Positions 33,791-46,676 of a stretch of 64,000 bases of DNA are shown here, in pieces. The first letter of the stretch is position 1; every line of letters begins with the position of its first letter. The position numbers and the translations under genes are program-made. The DNA comes from Dactylis glomerata (Eukaryota; Streptophyta; Magnoliopsida; Poales; Poaceae). The stretch spans positions 5,935,434 to 5,999,433 of the forward strand of contig QXEO01000143.1 of NCBI GenBank assembly GCA_007115705.1. Reading direction: 5' to 3'. The notes below the pieces were generated by a model that was not told the origin of the DNA, did no database searches, and was given only the letters and a program-made list of their open reading frames with translations.

Positions 33791-34234
33791 AGAACTCAAA
33801 AAGAAAGCGATAGAGAGGCAAACACAAATAGTGGCAGAAATCTGTCAAAACAGAACAGCTGACAAAGGTCGATTTTTTCGAGGGTTTTATGTTGCTCAAA
33901 TCAAAAAGTGTAAAACTAATGAAAGTTTGGATATAACCTGGGACATATGCACATGAAATCACAGGTCAAAAAGATATTCTGAGAATTTTCCCGAATTTTT
34001 ATGGTGCAGCACCAAAATATGTTTCAGGACAGCAACATCCCCAAATCTTACCTCACTCAAATTAGAGGTTTCTCTTGGCACAACAATGAAATAAAAAGGA
34101 TAAGGAGCGGTTATTATAGTAGTAATAACTTCCAAGACTCAAATAAAAGAAAAAGTACTGAAAGTAAAACAATGGGTTATCTCCCAAGAGTGCTTTTCTT
34201 TAATGCCTTTGAGCTAGGCGCAGAAAGGTGCAAA
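33791..34234 (-). other. 3' domain of Y, part next to gag-protease
   Basis: Resumes Y after element V and is homologous to 661-1117 (W), 29225-29690 (V) and 39791-40230 (Z). Non-coding. Confidence 0.78.
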
Positions 34235-34687
34235 TCAAGTAATATCGAAGGATGAAGCATCAAGTTCATAATTTGCTCTAAGAATAGAGTCAAAAAGTAA
34301 TTTCTTTCTCTTTCTAGGAAAGTGTTCCATACCTTTCTTGAGTGGGAACTGATATTTGATGGTGTCTTCCCTCATATGAATGATGGCACCTACAGTTTGA
34401 AGAAAGGGTCTTCCCAAAATAATAGGACATGAAGCATTGCATTCAACATCCATGACAAGAAAATCAACGGGAACAAGGTTATTGTTAACCATAATAAGAA
34501 CATCATTAATCCTTCCCAAAGGTTTCTTCTTAGCAACATGAGCAATAGGAACATCATAATAACACTTTTCAAGCGGTGGTAAATCAAGCATATCATAAAT
34601 TTTTCTAGGCATAATAGAAATACTAGCACCTAGATCACATAAAGCATGACAATCAAAATCATTAACATGCATATCAATGATGGGTTC
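34235..34687 (-). pseudogene. Protease part of Y gag-protease
   Basis: Encodes the retropepsin region (LCDLGASISIMPRKIYDML) and the C-terminal SFDIT followed by TGA, collinear with residues about 540-687 of V. It is separated from its upstream part by the solo LTR at 34688; the last five bases GGTTC are the solo LTR target duplication. Confidence 0.85.
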
Positions 34688-36279
34688 TGATACGTCTCAA
34701 ACGTATCTATAATTTTTGATGCTCCATGCTTGTTTTTACACCATTTGCCTATTGTTTCGTTACACTTAGTGGCATTTTTATACATTTTCCGGAACTAACC
34801 TATTAACGAAGTGCCACAGTGCCAGTTTCCTGTTTTCTGCTGTTTTTGTGTTTCAGAAGTGATACACAGGAAATATTCTCGGAATTGGACGAAACAAGTT
34901 CCTGAAGTCATATTTTACCCGGAAGCTTCCAGAGATCCGAAGAAGTGTCGGAGGGGGGCCACCAGGGCCCCACACAAGGGGGCGGCGCGGCCTGGCCCCT
35001 GGCCGCGCCACCCCTGTGTGAGAGCCCCTGGCTCCACCTCTGACATCGCCCCTTCGCCTATAAGTACCCCCCGACGAGAAAAACCTAAAGGCCCGATCAG
35101 TTTTCCAGAATACATCGCGATCCGCCACCGCCGTCGACCCGAAGATCGGGAGGGTCCAGAAGCTCTTCCCGGCACCCTGCCGGAGAGGGGAATCGCCACC
35201 GGAGGTCTTCTTCATCGCCATGCTTGCCTCTGGAGCGATGAGTGAGTAGTCTACCTTGGACTATGGGTCCATAGCAGTAGCTAGATGGTTGTCTTCTCCA
35301 CCATGTGCTTCATGTTTAGATCTCATGAGCTGCCCTACATGATTGAGATCACCGTTATGTAATTCTATGATGTTGGTTTGTTGGGATCCGATGAATATTG
35401 GTGTTTATGATTAAGTTGCTGTACTGAATTATATCTTTTGTTATCTCTATGTTGTTTATGATCTTGCATGCTCTCCATTGTTAGTAGCTATCTTGGCCGA
35501 GTAGTTGCTAGTGACTCCAAGAGGGGGTATTTATGCTCGATAGTGGGTTCATGTCTCTATTTCACCTGGGGGAGTGACAGAAACCTCTAAGGTGGTAGAT
35601 GTGCTGTTGCTACTAGGGAGAAAACAACATTCATATGCTCAAGGGCATATGCTTTGTTTACATTACACACTTTGCTTAATGCAATTATCTGTTGTTCGCA
35701 ACTTAATACTTCTAGGGTGTTCGGATGATATCCCCGGGGGTGGATTATTAGTCATAGATGCAGTTGGATGGCGGTCTATGTATTTTGTTGTAATGCCCAG
35801 AGTAAATCTCATAGTGATCTTCTTGACATATCACGTTATCTTTATTCTATCAATTGCCCAACTGTAATTTGTTTACCCAGCATGTTATTTTATCTATGGA
35901 GAGACACCACTAGTGAACTGTGGACCCCGGTCCTATTTTAATCATATTGCAATCACCTGTTTACTTTTCCCGCATTGTTTACTTTACTCGCACATTACTA
36001 CTGTTTTCCACTCGATACACTCATAACCTTTGTTTCAAGCAAACCGGTGAGATTGACAACCTCATCGCAAGTTGGGAACAAAGTATTTGTTTGTGTGTGT
36101 GCAGGTTCCACAACACCTTCAGTCGTCATCGTCTCCCTTCTCCTATTCGATAAACCTTGGTTTCTTAACGGAGGGAAAACTTGCCGCTACAGTCATCATA
36201 CCTTCCTCTTGGGGTTCCCAACGGGCTGGTCATCACCACGCACAAGGACAGTTTGCTCCCACATCAACTTGGAGTAGCA
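34688..36279 (+). repeat. Solo LTR inserted in Y protease
   Basis: A single 1592-bp LTR starts TGATACGTCTC and ends GGAGTAGCA, with perfect target duplication GGTTC at 34683-34687 and 36280-36284. Removing it joins Y's coding sequence exactly. Its 3' end extends past the V-type end and resembles the Z-type end. No internal sequence remains, so intra-element LTR recombination is the likely origin. Confidence 0.9.
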
Positions 36280-37299
36280 GGTTCCCAACCATCTTCTAAC
36301 TTCTTGGGAATAGAAGCTTTTTGCTTCAACTTTTCATCCCTAATTTTCATGAGAGCATTGGTAATATGCTTAGTAAAAGCCACATTTATAGGACTAGCAT
36401 TAGGAGTCAAAGCAAGCTTTTGCAAGAAAAAAATAACTTTAGATATATTGCAGCCATCAACATCAAAATCATTGAAAGAAATAGAGCTATCATCTTCTAC
36501 ACTCCGAAAAATTTCAGCACTCTTTTGAGAAAAAGTTTTTGCAGTTTTGGGCTTTTTAACACTAGGAGTAGGAGTTTTCTCTACACCAATCAAAGTAAGA
36601 GGATTGCTAGCATTTGGGACAACATCATTAGAGGTAGTAATGGTACATACCTTCATCTTTCTAGCCATCTTATCTTCTCTTTCCCACCTGGCATGCAATT
36701 CTGCTAGCATCCTAACATTTTCATCAATTCTAACTTGGATAGCATTAGCAGTGTCAAAAGTATTATTCTCCTTAACCTCATTAGGCAACACTTTTAGTTT
36801 CAGAAGTTCAACATCAAGAGCAAGGCTATCAACTTTAGAAGCAAGAATATCAATTTTGCCTAACTTTTCCTCAACAGACTTATTAAAAGCAGTTTGCTTA
36901 CCGATGAAGTCCTTGAGCATGACTTCAAGCTCAGAGGGCGCGACCCTAGTGTTGTTGGAGGAATTACCATAAGAGTTACCATAACCATTACCATTGGTAG
37001 AAGGATACGGTCTATAATTGTTACTAGCAAAATTGTTCCTATAAGCATTGTTGTTGAAATTATTATTTCTAATGAAGTTTACATCAACATGCTCTTCTTG
37101 AGCAACCAAAGAGGCTAAAGGAACATTATTAGGATCAACATGAGTTCTATCATTAGAAAGCATAAGCATAATAGCATCAATCTTATCACTTAAGGAAGAG
37201 GTTTCCTCAACAGAATTTACCTTCTTACCTTGTGGAGCTCTCTCGGTGTGTCATTCAGAATAATTTATCATCATGTTGTCAAGAAGCTTGGTTGCGGCG
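36280..37299 (-). pseudogene. Middle part of Y gag-protease
   Basis: Collinear with V residues about 205-540, including the Asn-rich linker and RTHVDPNNVPLASLVAQEEH. A TGA at 37251-37253 replaces the Trp codon of the SEWHTERAP motif (G-to-A). The piece is cut by the solo LTR on the left and by element Z on the right. Confidence 0.85.
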
Positions 37300-39007
37300 T
37301 GATACGTCTCCAACGTATCCATAATTTTTGATGCTCCATGCTTGTTTTTACACCATTTGCTTAGTGTTTTGTTACACTTCGTGGCATTTTTATGCATTTT
37401 CCAGAACTAACCTATTAACGAGATGCCACAGTGCCAGTTCCATGTTTTCTGCTATTTTTGTGTTTCAGAAAAGTTACACATGAAATATTCTTGGAATTGG
37501 ACGAAACAAAACCCAGACGTCCAGATATTCACCGAAGCTTCCAGAGAACCGAAGAGGAGACAGAGAGGAGCCACTGGTGGGCCACACCACCAGGGGGCGC
37601 GGCCTAGGGCTAGCCCGCACCCCCCTGTGGTGAGCCCCACCTGGACCACTTCTGACGACGCCCCTTCGCCTATAAAGACCCCCCGACGGGAAAAACCTAA
37701 AGACCCGATCACTTTTCCAGAATACATCGCGATCCGCCGCCGTTGTCGACCCGAAGATCGGGACGGTCCAGAAGCTCTTCTCGGCACCCTGCCGGAGAGG
37801 GGAATCGCCACCGGAGGTCTTCTTCATCGCCATGCTTACCTCCGGCGCGATGAGTGAGTAGTCTACCTTGGACTATGGGTCCATAGCAGTAGCTAGATGG
37901 TTGTCTTCTCCACCATGTGCTTCATGTTTAGATCTCGTGAGCTGCCTTACATGATCGAGATCACCGTTATGTAATCCTACATGTTGTGTTTGTTGGGATC
38001 TGATGAATATTGGTGTTATGATTGAGTTGATGTACTGAATTTTATCTTATGTTATCTCTATGTTGTTTATGATCTTGCATGCTCTCCGTTGTTAGTAGCT
38101 ATCTTGGCCGAGTAGTTGCTAGTGACTCCAAGAGGGGGTATTTATGCTCGATAGTGGGTTCATGCCTCTATTTAATCTGGGGGAATGACAGAAACCTCTA
38201 AGGTTGTAGTAGTACTGTTGCTACTAGGGGGAAAACAACATTCATATGCTCAAGGGCATATGCTTTGTTTACATTACACACTTTGCTTAATGCAGTTATC
38301 TGTTGTTCACAACTTAATACTTGTGGAGTTCTCGGATTGATTCGCCACAAGTGGATTATTAGTCATAGATGCAGTTGGATGGCGGTCTATGTATCTTGTT
38401 GTAATGCCTAGAGTAAATCTCATAGTGATCCTCTCGACATATGCACGTTGTCTTTATTCTATCAATTACCCAACTGTAATTTGTTTACCCAGCATATGTT
38501 ATTTTATCTTATGGAGAGACACCACTAGTGAACTGTGGACCCCGGTCCCATTTCCTTTATATTGCTATCACCTGTTTACTTTACTCGCACTGTTTACTTT
38601 ACTCGCATATTACTATTGCTTTCCACTCGATACGCTCATACCCTTTGTTTCAAGCAAACCGGTGAGATTGACAACCTCATCGTAAGTTGGGAACAAAGTA
38701 TTTGGTTGTGTTATGTGCAGGTTCCACGTTGCCACTCGCAAAGCAAAGCTCGGACGAGGCGCCCTATAAATTGTCTGGAGCTGTCGCGAAGCTAGCGGGC
38801 ATCACCTTCAGTCGTATTGGCTTTTTCCTACTGGATTGACTACCTTGGTTTCATAACTGAGGGAAAACTTGCTGCTATATTCATCAAACCTTCTCTTGGG
38901 GTTTCCAACTAGCCGATCATTTACTACACAGTCCCACGTCAACTTGGCAACAGAAGTTTTATGTCGCCGTTGCCGAGATTGAAGAAAAAGCTTCCACATC
39001 ATCATCA
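37300..39007 (+). repeat. 5' LTR of Z
   Basis: TGATACGTCTCC to ACATCATCATCA. The true end could be 11 bp further (CCGCGCCATCA, 39018), which would give the 10-11 nt LTR-PBS spacing seen in V and Y. Confidence 0.82.
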
Positions 39008-39028
39008 CCGCGCCATCAACAAGTTTTC

Positions 39029-39046
39029 TGGCGCCGTTGCTGGGGA
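39029..39046 (+). other. Primer binding site of Z (tRNA-Asp type)
   Basis: TGGCGCCGTTGCTGGGGA, identical to that of W and Y, with one mismatch to V's perfect tRNA-Asp site. Confidence 0.8.
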
Positions 39047-39196
39047 AAAAGAAGACTTCTGCAAGGGGAGTTTCGCACGCACATCCTTTACTTTGTTTTA
39101 AGTTTTGCTTTTACTTTATTTTTACTTACTTCGTTTTATCAAAAACCCAAAAAAATAGTTTCCTTTATAGTTGTTATTTCTTTACTCTAGTTCATT

Positions 39197-39790
39197 ATGT
39201 TGTTCCCTAAGTACGTTTTGGAAGACCTCTTAGTAGGTAGTGGTTCTATTATTAGAAAAAGTAACATTGAGGAGTTCTTTAATCATATTAGCATGCATAA
39301 AGATGTTGAGGAAAAGTCTTTGGCTGAGCTTGATCCTGGCTATGAAGTTGCTTCTGCTTATTTAATTCACATGTTGAAAACTAGGTTTGCTAGCCTTAAT
39401 CCTTTTATGCAATACATGTTCCTTAAGCTTCATGATATTGAGGATCCTGAAAAGAAAGCTTTTATCCTTGAAACTTTGCGTATAGAATTTAGAGATGTGG
39501 CCATTGAAGCTAGAAAAGTTCTTAAGCGTTTTAATAAGCTTGGTTCACATATAAAGGTTGTTAGTACAAACAATGAGGGAACCGAAATACCTATACCTAG
39601 CAAACTCTTGGGATTGTATGAAGCTTTTGAAAATAATTTTGATTGGATCTGTCCCAAAAATCTTTTTAGTGATTTGAGTGAACCAAAGCGTGATCACAAA
39701 GGGTCTTCAAAAATTTATGTGGATGAAATACAATGCCTTATTGAAAAGACTTATGCATTTGATCTTAATGATTCACTTGATATTACTTGA
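39197..39790 (+). CDS. Unrecognised 197-aa ORF in element Z
   Basis: A complete ORF runs from ATG (MLFPKYVLEDLL) to TGA in the slot that V and Y use for gag-protease. The leader before it and the sequence after its stop (TTGATTCGCA...GCGCCTAGCTCAAAGGCG) are shared with V, and even its last residues (DSLDIT) echo V's SSLDVT. The protein looks mainly helical, mixed charge, with no signal peptide, membrane segment, zinc finger, gag or protease motif. I do not recognise the family. The open frame and discrete junctions suggest a captured or exchanged coding segment. It may be dispensable cargo. Confidence 0.65.
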   Translation: MLFPKYVLEDLLVGSGSIIRKSNIEEFFNHISMHKDVEEKSLAELDPGYEVASAYLIHMLKTRFASLNPFMQYMFLKLHDIEDPEKKAFILETLRIEFRDVAIEARKVLKRFNKLGSHIKVVSTNNEGTEIPIPSKLLGLYEAFENNFDWICPKNLFSDLSEPKRDHKGSSKIYVDEIQCLIEKTYAFDLNDSLDIT

Positions 39791-42574
39791 TTCGCATTTT
39801 CTGCGCCTAGCTCAAAGGCGTTAAAGAAAAGCACTCTTGGGAGATAACCCAATATTTTTATTTCAGTTATTTTTCTGTTATTTGAGTCTTGGAAGTTATT
39901 ACTACTGTAATGACCTCTCCTTATCCTTTTTATTTCGTTTTTGTGCCAAGAGAAGCCTCTAATTTGAGTGAGGTAAGATTTGGGGATGTTGCTGTCCTGA
40001 AACTGTTTTCGGTGCTGCACCGTAAAAATCCGTGAAAATTCTCTGTATATCTTTTGGACCTGCGATTTCTTATGCATATGCCCCAGGTTATATCCAAACT
40101 TTCATTAGTTTAACACTTTTTGATTTGAGCAACAGAAAACCCTCTAAAAATTCGACCTTTGTCAGCTGTTCTGTTTTGACAGATTTCTGCCAATATTTGT
40201 GTTTGCCGCTTTATCGCTTTCTTTTTTAGTTTTTTTGATCACGGAACTTTTAAGGAAGTTGCTATAGTAGTATATGCTTTATATGTGGTGGTTTTGAGTT
40301 GAAACTTGAAGCAAAAAGGGTTGATTCAATATTATGCTTACACTAATGTTGCTAATAGATTTGTGATTAGTTTTGTATGAAGGAAGTTTTCAAGTGTAGG
40401 GATTGGAGAATGATGAGATGAGTTGAAGAATGGACAAAAGCTCAATCTTGGGGATGCCCATGTCACCCCAAGAAATATCTAAGAAGTACAATCATCAAAG
40501 CTTGGGGATGTCCCCGAGGCACCCCTTCTTCATCGGCAAAAATCAGGTCACCTTTCAACGCACTATATTTTTATTGCTTCATGTATTATGCATTTTTCTT
40601 GGAGCGTCAGTTGTTTTTAGTTTTCAGTTTTGTTTAGTTTTGTTTGCTGCAATAAATGGTTGGACCCCAACAAATTTCTTTTGGAGAAGTTGCCTTGCTT
40701 TTCATTTGCCAAGAACACTCATTGAACGATAAGAGTGAAAAACGGACTTGATCGAGTGTTCTTCTTTTTCTAGAACTGTTTTTAGCTTTCGATTTTTGCC
40801 TTGATATGTGTTCAGATCTTGTTATATCTTTTCATCAAGGTGTGTTTTGACCTCTGGTCCATGTTGGTTTTCATCAAAAGAGTTGTTTATAAAAAGTTTG
40901 AATGGTGTTGGAAAAGAGAAAAAGCTTTATGCAAAAAAGTGGTACAAGAAGGAGCTTGTGTAGACTGCGGGCTAGGCTTTTGCATGTCGTGCTTGATGTA
41001 TTTTTGATAGTATGCTTAGTGGTTTTGTTGTAGCATGACTTGTCTCAAATGACTGAGATTGCTTAATGAGCCTTTGAAAAAATCATGCGTTGTTTTAATT
41101 ATTTGGAAGCATTATTTTGGTTTTCTCCTTTGATGCTTTATTTGGGTTGACTTGGCGCATGCTCACACATGTTAGACTCATACAAAGTCGCCATTGGCTC
41201 TATGATCATTTAGTTTTTGACTTTTGATGCCATCTTATGCTTCTTTTAATGTCGCTTTGTCGCTATGCATGATTATGGCCATTATTGCTCTCTTAGTTGG
41301 TCGCTCCCAGTCTTTTGCTAGCCCTCATTTTGTACTGAGTATGAGCTCTACTCGTGCATCCAACTCCTGAAAACCAAGTTTGCCATTGTGTCCACTATAA
41401 ATTCCTATGCATGGTATTTGTAAGCCATTCCAAAGTAAATTTTCATGTGCTACCTTTCAAAACATTCAACTACTTCTCGTTTTGTGCCACTGTTTTTAGC
41501 TCATGGGGACGTAGTGGTCGGAATTGCTATCTTTCATATTAAATTAAGTACCCCTCGACTAGGCAGCTTCATCTGCTCATCATTAATTTTGCATCAGAGC
41601 TGGTCAGACCATTGCAACCTAATTTTAAAAGAAAAAAAGGCACTCCTCCATGGTATGTGAATATTGGTGGGCACCCGATGGAATCGGTTAGCCATGGTTT
41701 GTGAAAGGAAATAAGGTGGGGAGGAGTGCCAAAGCTTTATAAAAGAGCACCAATGTGCCAATTTTTCAAAGAACTCGGAACTGCTCTCACTTGTTTATTA
41801 TGGAAGATAGTAAGACCCCATTGCCAGTCGTTGACATGAAACAACCACCTCTCAAAACCCAATTTTTGTCTCTGTTTTACAAATGAAAAGCTCTAGCACA
41901 TGTTTAATCACTGCTTCCCTCCGCGAAGGGCCTTTCTTTTACTTTTATGTTGAGTCACCACCTTCTATCTTTATGCACCGTTAAGAGAGCATAGTTGTCA
42001 TTCTGAGTATAATGTGCATTGTCCCAAAGTTTTCATTGATTGATTCATGATGTTGGTTTCACTTGTTCTTAAATTATTTGTATCTAGTCGCCCTCTTAAA
42101 CTTGAAGGTATCCTATGCATTTATGTTTTGCTCTCCATGAAGGACAAGCTGAAAACTATTTGTATGTTTTTCCTTATGATTGGAACACACGTTTGACTTT
42201 CACTGTTTCATTTTCATGATCTTTTGTTTGTGTTCTTGTTCATGTTATAACATGGTTGCTAAGTTTCTTCTATCAAGATTATATCTTTCATGCCCATGTT
42301 TTAAGTTCTTTTGATCCCAGCGCACAATGCTTACATATTTGATCAAGATTGTGTAGGTGCATGTCACCTCAAAAATTGTAGCGTGAGTGCGTGGGGTGTA
42401 CATGTCATAGCCGACTGTGGTTATGATATGATCTTGTAATTAAACTTTATGCTTCTTCTTCTATAAAAGTAAGGTACGCCTAGGCGTACTCTAGAGAGCA
42501 TGTCACCTCAAAAATTATTTCTTTTGTTATCACTTACCTACTCGAGGACAAGCAGGAGTTAAGCTTAGGGATGC
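39791..42574 (+). other. Non-coding 3' domain of Z
   Basis: Homologous to the 3' domains of V, Y and W, with the 'short' central module (about 41390-41900) shared with Y. Two degenerate copies of the PPT motif occur near 40443 and 40498. It contains a separate 120-bp insertion at 42378-42497. No long ORF. Confidence 0.72.
42378..42497. mobile_element. Short retroposon-like insertion with 19-bp target duplication
   Basis: A 120-bp sequence is flanked by perfect direct repeats of GCATGTCACCTCAAAAATT (42359-42377 and 42498-42516), while V, Y and X carry that 19-mer once. The insert has a T/C-rich stretch (CTTCTTCTTCTATAAAAG) and ends TAGGCGTACTCTAGAGA. A long perfect duplication suggests LINE-type target-primed integration of a SINE or a truncated LINE tail. 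I see no clear poly-A or pol III box. Confidence 0.6.
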
Positions 42575-43850
42575 TGATACGTCTCCAACGTATCCATAAT
42601 TTCTGATGCTCCATGCTTGTTTTTACACCATTTGCTTAGTGTTTCGTTACACTTCGTGGCATTTTTATGCATTTTCCGGAACTAACCTATTAACGAGATG
42701 CCATAGTGCCAGTTCCCTGTTTTCTGCTGTTTTTGTGTTTCAGAAAAGTTACACAGGAAATATTCTCGGAATTGGACGAAACAAAAGCCAGACGTCCAGA
42801 TATTCACCGAAGCTTCCAGAGAACCGAAGAGGAGACGGAGAGGAGCCACTGGTGGGCCACACCACCAGGGGGCGCGGCCTAGGGCTGGCCCGCGCCCCCC
42901 TGTGGTGAGTTCCACCAGGACCACTTCTGACGATGCCCCTTTGCCTATAAAGACCCCCGACGGGAAAAACCTAAAGACCCGATCACTTTTCCAGAATACA
43001 TCGCGATCCGCCACCGCCGTCGACCCGAATATCGGGAGGGTCTAGAAGCTCTTCCCGGCACCCTGTCGGAGAGGGGAATCGCCACCAGAGGTCTTCTTCA
43101 TCGCCATGCTTGCCTCCGGCGCGATGAGTGAGTAGTCTACCTTGGACTATGGGTCCATAGCAGTAGCTAGATGGTTGTCTTCTCCACCATGTGCTTCATG
43201 TTTAGATCTCGTGAGCTGCCTTACATGATCGAGATCACCGTTATGTAATCCTACATGTTGTGTTTGTTGGGATCCGATGAATATTGATGTTATGATTGAG
43301 TTGATGTACTGAATTTTATCTTATGTTATCTCTATGTTGTTTATGATCTTGCATGCTCTCCGTTGTTAGTAGCTATCTTGGCCGAGTAGTTGCTAGTGAC
43401 TCCAAGAGGGGGTATTTATGCTCGATAGTGGGTTCATGCCTCTATTTAATCTGGGGGAGTGACAGAAACCTCTAAGGTTGTAGATGTGCTGTTGCTACTA
43501 GGAGGAAAACAACATTCATATGCTCAAGGGCATATGCTTTATTTACATTAAACACTTTTCTTAATGCAGTTATCTGTTGTTCGCAACTTAATACTTGTGG
43601 AGTTCTCAGATTGATTCGCCACAAGTGGATTATTAGTCATAGATGCAGTTGGATGGCGGTCTATGTATCTTGTTGTAATGCCCAGAGTAAATCTCATAGT
43701 GATCCTCTCGACATATGCATGTTGTCTTTATTCTATCAATTGCCCAACTGTAATTTGTTTACCCAGCATGTGTTATCTTATCTTATGGAGAGACACCACT
43801 AGTGAACTGTGGACCCCGGTCCCATTTCCTTTATATTGCTATCACCTGTT
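42575..43850 (+). repeat. 3' LTR of Z, left part
   Basis: Starts TGATACGTCTCC after AAGCTTAGGGATGC and is cut by the BARE element at 43850; its last five bases CTGTT are the BARE target duplication. Confidence 0.87.
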
Positions 43851-45578
43851 TGAAGGGTTTCGCAGCATAGTAAATCGAAATTTTTCCTATGGATGCGAAC
43901 AAGAAAGCCAAGATCTAATCTAGGAGATGTAATCAATGAGAGAGGTAGATGAGATCTTCATACCCTTGAAGAAATCACACAGCGGAAACGTTCAACAGAA
44001 CGTGGATGATGTAGTCGTACTAGCCGTCTCCTCCCCGCGATCCGATCCGATCCAACGCCGCAAGTGGCGACGCCTCCGAGAGATGCACACGTACGGCGCA
44101 GCGACGTCTCCTCCTTCCTTGGTCCAGCAAGTATGGTGGAGAGATAGATTGGATCTGCAGCACGATGGCGTGGTGCTTATGGTGGAGAGTTTCTGCGGCA
44201 GGGCTTCGCCTACGCGCAGTCGCGAGAGAGAGGTGGAGGGCAGCAATTCAGCCGGCGGCTAGGGTTGGGGTGAGGTGGAGGCTGCGCCCCAGCCCTCCAT
44301 TATATAGGAGGCTGGGCGGCCAGCTTGGCCCCTCCTCCAAGCCCTAGGGCTGGCGGCCAAGGGGTGGAGTGGGGGGCAAGTCTTCCCCCTTCCCTCTAGA
44401 ACTTTCCCCTAGGGTTTCCCATTTGGGCTGGCTGGCTGGGCCTTAGGGGCTTGGTGCACCTGGCCCAAAGTGGCCAGGACACTTCCCCTTAGGCCCATGC
44501 AGGCCTCCGTCAAGTGGGCCCATGTTGGCCCCACTCTAGAACCTTCTAGAACCTTCCGATACAATACCGATAAACTCCGAAACAATTCCGGAATCCAAAA
44601 ACTGCTTTCCTTTATATGAATCTTATTCTCCGGACCATTCCGGAACCTCTCGTGATGTCCTGGATCTCATCCGAGACTCCGAACAAAAAACTCATTAAAC
44701 CAATTATCCATTCTATCCTAGCGTCGATGCACGTTAAGTGTGTGACCCTACGAGTTCGAGAATATGCAGACATGATCTTCTATCAATAATCAATAGCGGG
44801 ATCTGGAAACCCATATTGACTCCCACATATTCATCGATGATCATATCGGATGAACCACGATGCCAGGATTCAATTAATCCCATATATGTATTCCCTTCGT
44901 CACGCGATATTTTACTTGCCCGAGATTCGATCGTCGGTATCGCCATACCTAGTTCAATCTCGTTCACAGCAAGTACTTTACTCGTTCTGTAATCCGATAT
45001 CACTTTGTGATTAACTCCTTAACCACGTGCTTGCAAGCGATGTTGATATCGATTACCGAGTGGGCCCGAAGTATATCTCTCCGACTTGGGAGGGACAAAT
45101 TCCATCTCGATACATGCAACCCAACAAGTACTTTCCGATCACCTGAGAGACACCTTTATGATCACCCTTTCATAGGATGACGTTTGATGACCTCAAAGCT
45201 TTCTTCCGATACCAGGGAGTTGCATTATCTCATGGTCTAAGGAATACAATACTTGACATAGGAAAAGCTTCGCAAAGATGAACACAATGACACGATCTAA
45301 TTGCTGTGCTTTATTTGGGTCTGTCCATCACATCATTCTCCTAATGACATGACCTTATTATTAATCGACAACTCATGTCTATGGTTAGGAAACCTTAACC
45401 ATCATTAATCAATGAGCTAGTCTAGTAGAGGCGTACTAGGGACACAGTGTTGTTCATAAACCACACAAGTATTAATGTTTCCGCTTAATACAATTATAGC
45501 ATGGAGTATAAACATTATCATGAACAAGAAATATGATAATAACAATATTATTATTGCCTCTAGGGCATATTTCCTTCA
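43851..45578 (-). repeat. 3' LTR of the BARE element (complete)
   Basis: 1728 bp. On the minus strand it starts TGAAGGAAATATGCCCTAG at 45578 and is preceded by the polypurine tract CAAGTGGGAGAC (45590-45579). Confidence 0.9.
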
Positions 45579-46300
45579 GTCTCCCACTTGCACTAGAGTC
45601 AATAATCTAGTCATACTTGAACCTTTAACACCTATGGCATTCCGGTGTTATTCATACGCGTTGCACGTGGTAAACCTTATCTATGGGTCTGACACTTTCA
45701 GGTCCGTTTGTATTTGCATATTCTTTTGCGTTAGCACACATTACTCATCTTGTATGAGATGGCATCGTATAAACTTGGTCTTCTGATAAAACCTTCGATT
45801 CTTTGCTAAAACTATGTTGTCACTATTGTCATACAATAGAACTATATAGTACTAGCACACTTGGAACTAAACCTCCACGATTGGATCACAGAAATTTAAT
45901 TTTCCTGTTACGATGGTTTTCCACTTTGTTCTGAAATTCTTTGAACTTTTCAAACATTTCAGATTTATATTTCATTAAATAGACATACCCATATCTACTT
46001 AAGTCATCAGAAAAATGAGAAAATAGCGATATCCACCGCGCGTCGAAATACTCATTGGTCCGCACACATCGGTATGTATGATTTCCAATAAGTCCGTTGC
46101 TCGCTCCATTATTCCGGAGGACGGGGTTTTGATCATCTTGCCCATGAGGCATGGCTTGCACGTGTCAAATGATTCAAAATCAAGAGACTCCAAAAGTCCA
46201 TCAGAATGGAGTTTCTTCATGCATTTTACACCAATATGACCTGGACGACAGTGCCACAAATAAGTTGGATTATCACTATCTACTTTGCATCTTTTATGCC
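45579..46300 (-). pseudogene. BARE pol remnants: pre-integrase, integrase start and RNase H fragments
   Basis: On the minus strand, 46300-45886 encodes the gag-pre-integrase zinc region (YLWHCRPGHIGVKCMKKLH, then CKPCLMGKM) and the start of the integrase core (IIHTDVCGPM). One frameshift occurs near 46008 before DDLSRYGYVYLMKYKSEMF. The integrase stops at RKIKFL, and the sequence jumps to a degenerate RNase H end with DNSDNIVLAKN near 45810. Integrase catalysis, RT and most of RNase H are lost. Confidence 0.78.
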
Positions 46301-46676
46301 GCTTCTAAAGCGATTATATACTTAGGCCTCGTTGCAGTGTCCGCCACAATGTTAACATTGGAACTCATCCAAGTCATCATGGAACTTTCTACCATCTTAT
46401 TGTGCCACCCTCTAACTCAAAACAAATAGCTTAAAATTGAGATAAAATTTTACCTGTATATGTGACAAAGCCAATGTAACACATTGCAATGAAACATTTG
46501 TCACTTTTGCGTACAGAATATATTCTTAGTTCTTCAAAAGTACATAAGAATATTCTTACTATTGTCCAACGATCATCATATGATTGCTCGTAACCTTTTA
46601 GAGCATCGGACATATCTGGATCTACATATCATGGTATACAAGATTGATAAAATCATTCTTGCGGTTTCACTCATTA

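Noticed and set aside
44734..45003. ORFs in the BARE LTR (44734-45003 minus and 43936-44262 plus)
   Set aside because: Lie wholly within the non-coding LTR; no known BARE protein maps there.
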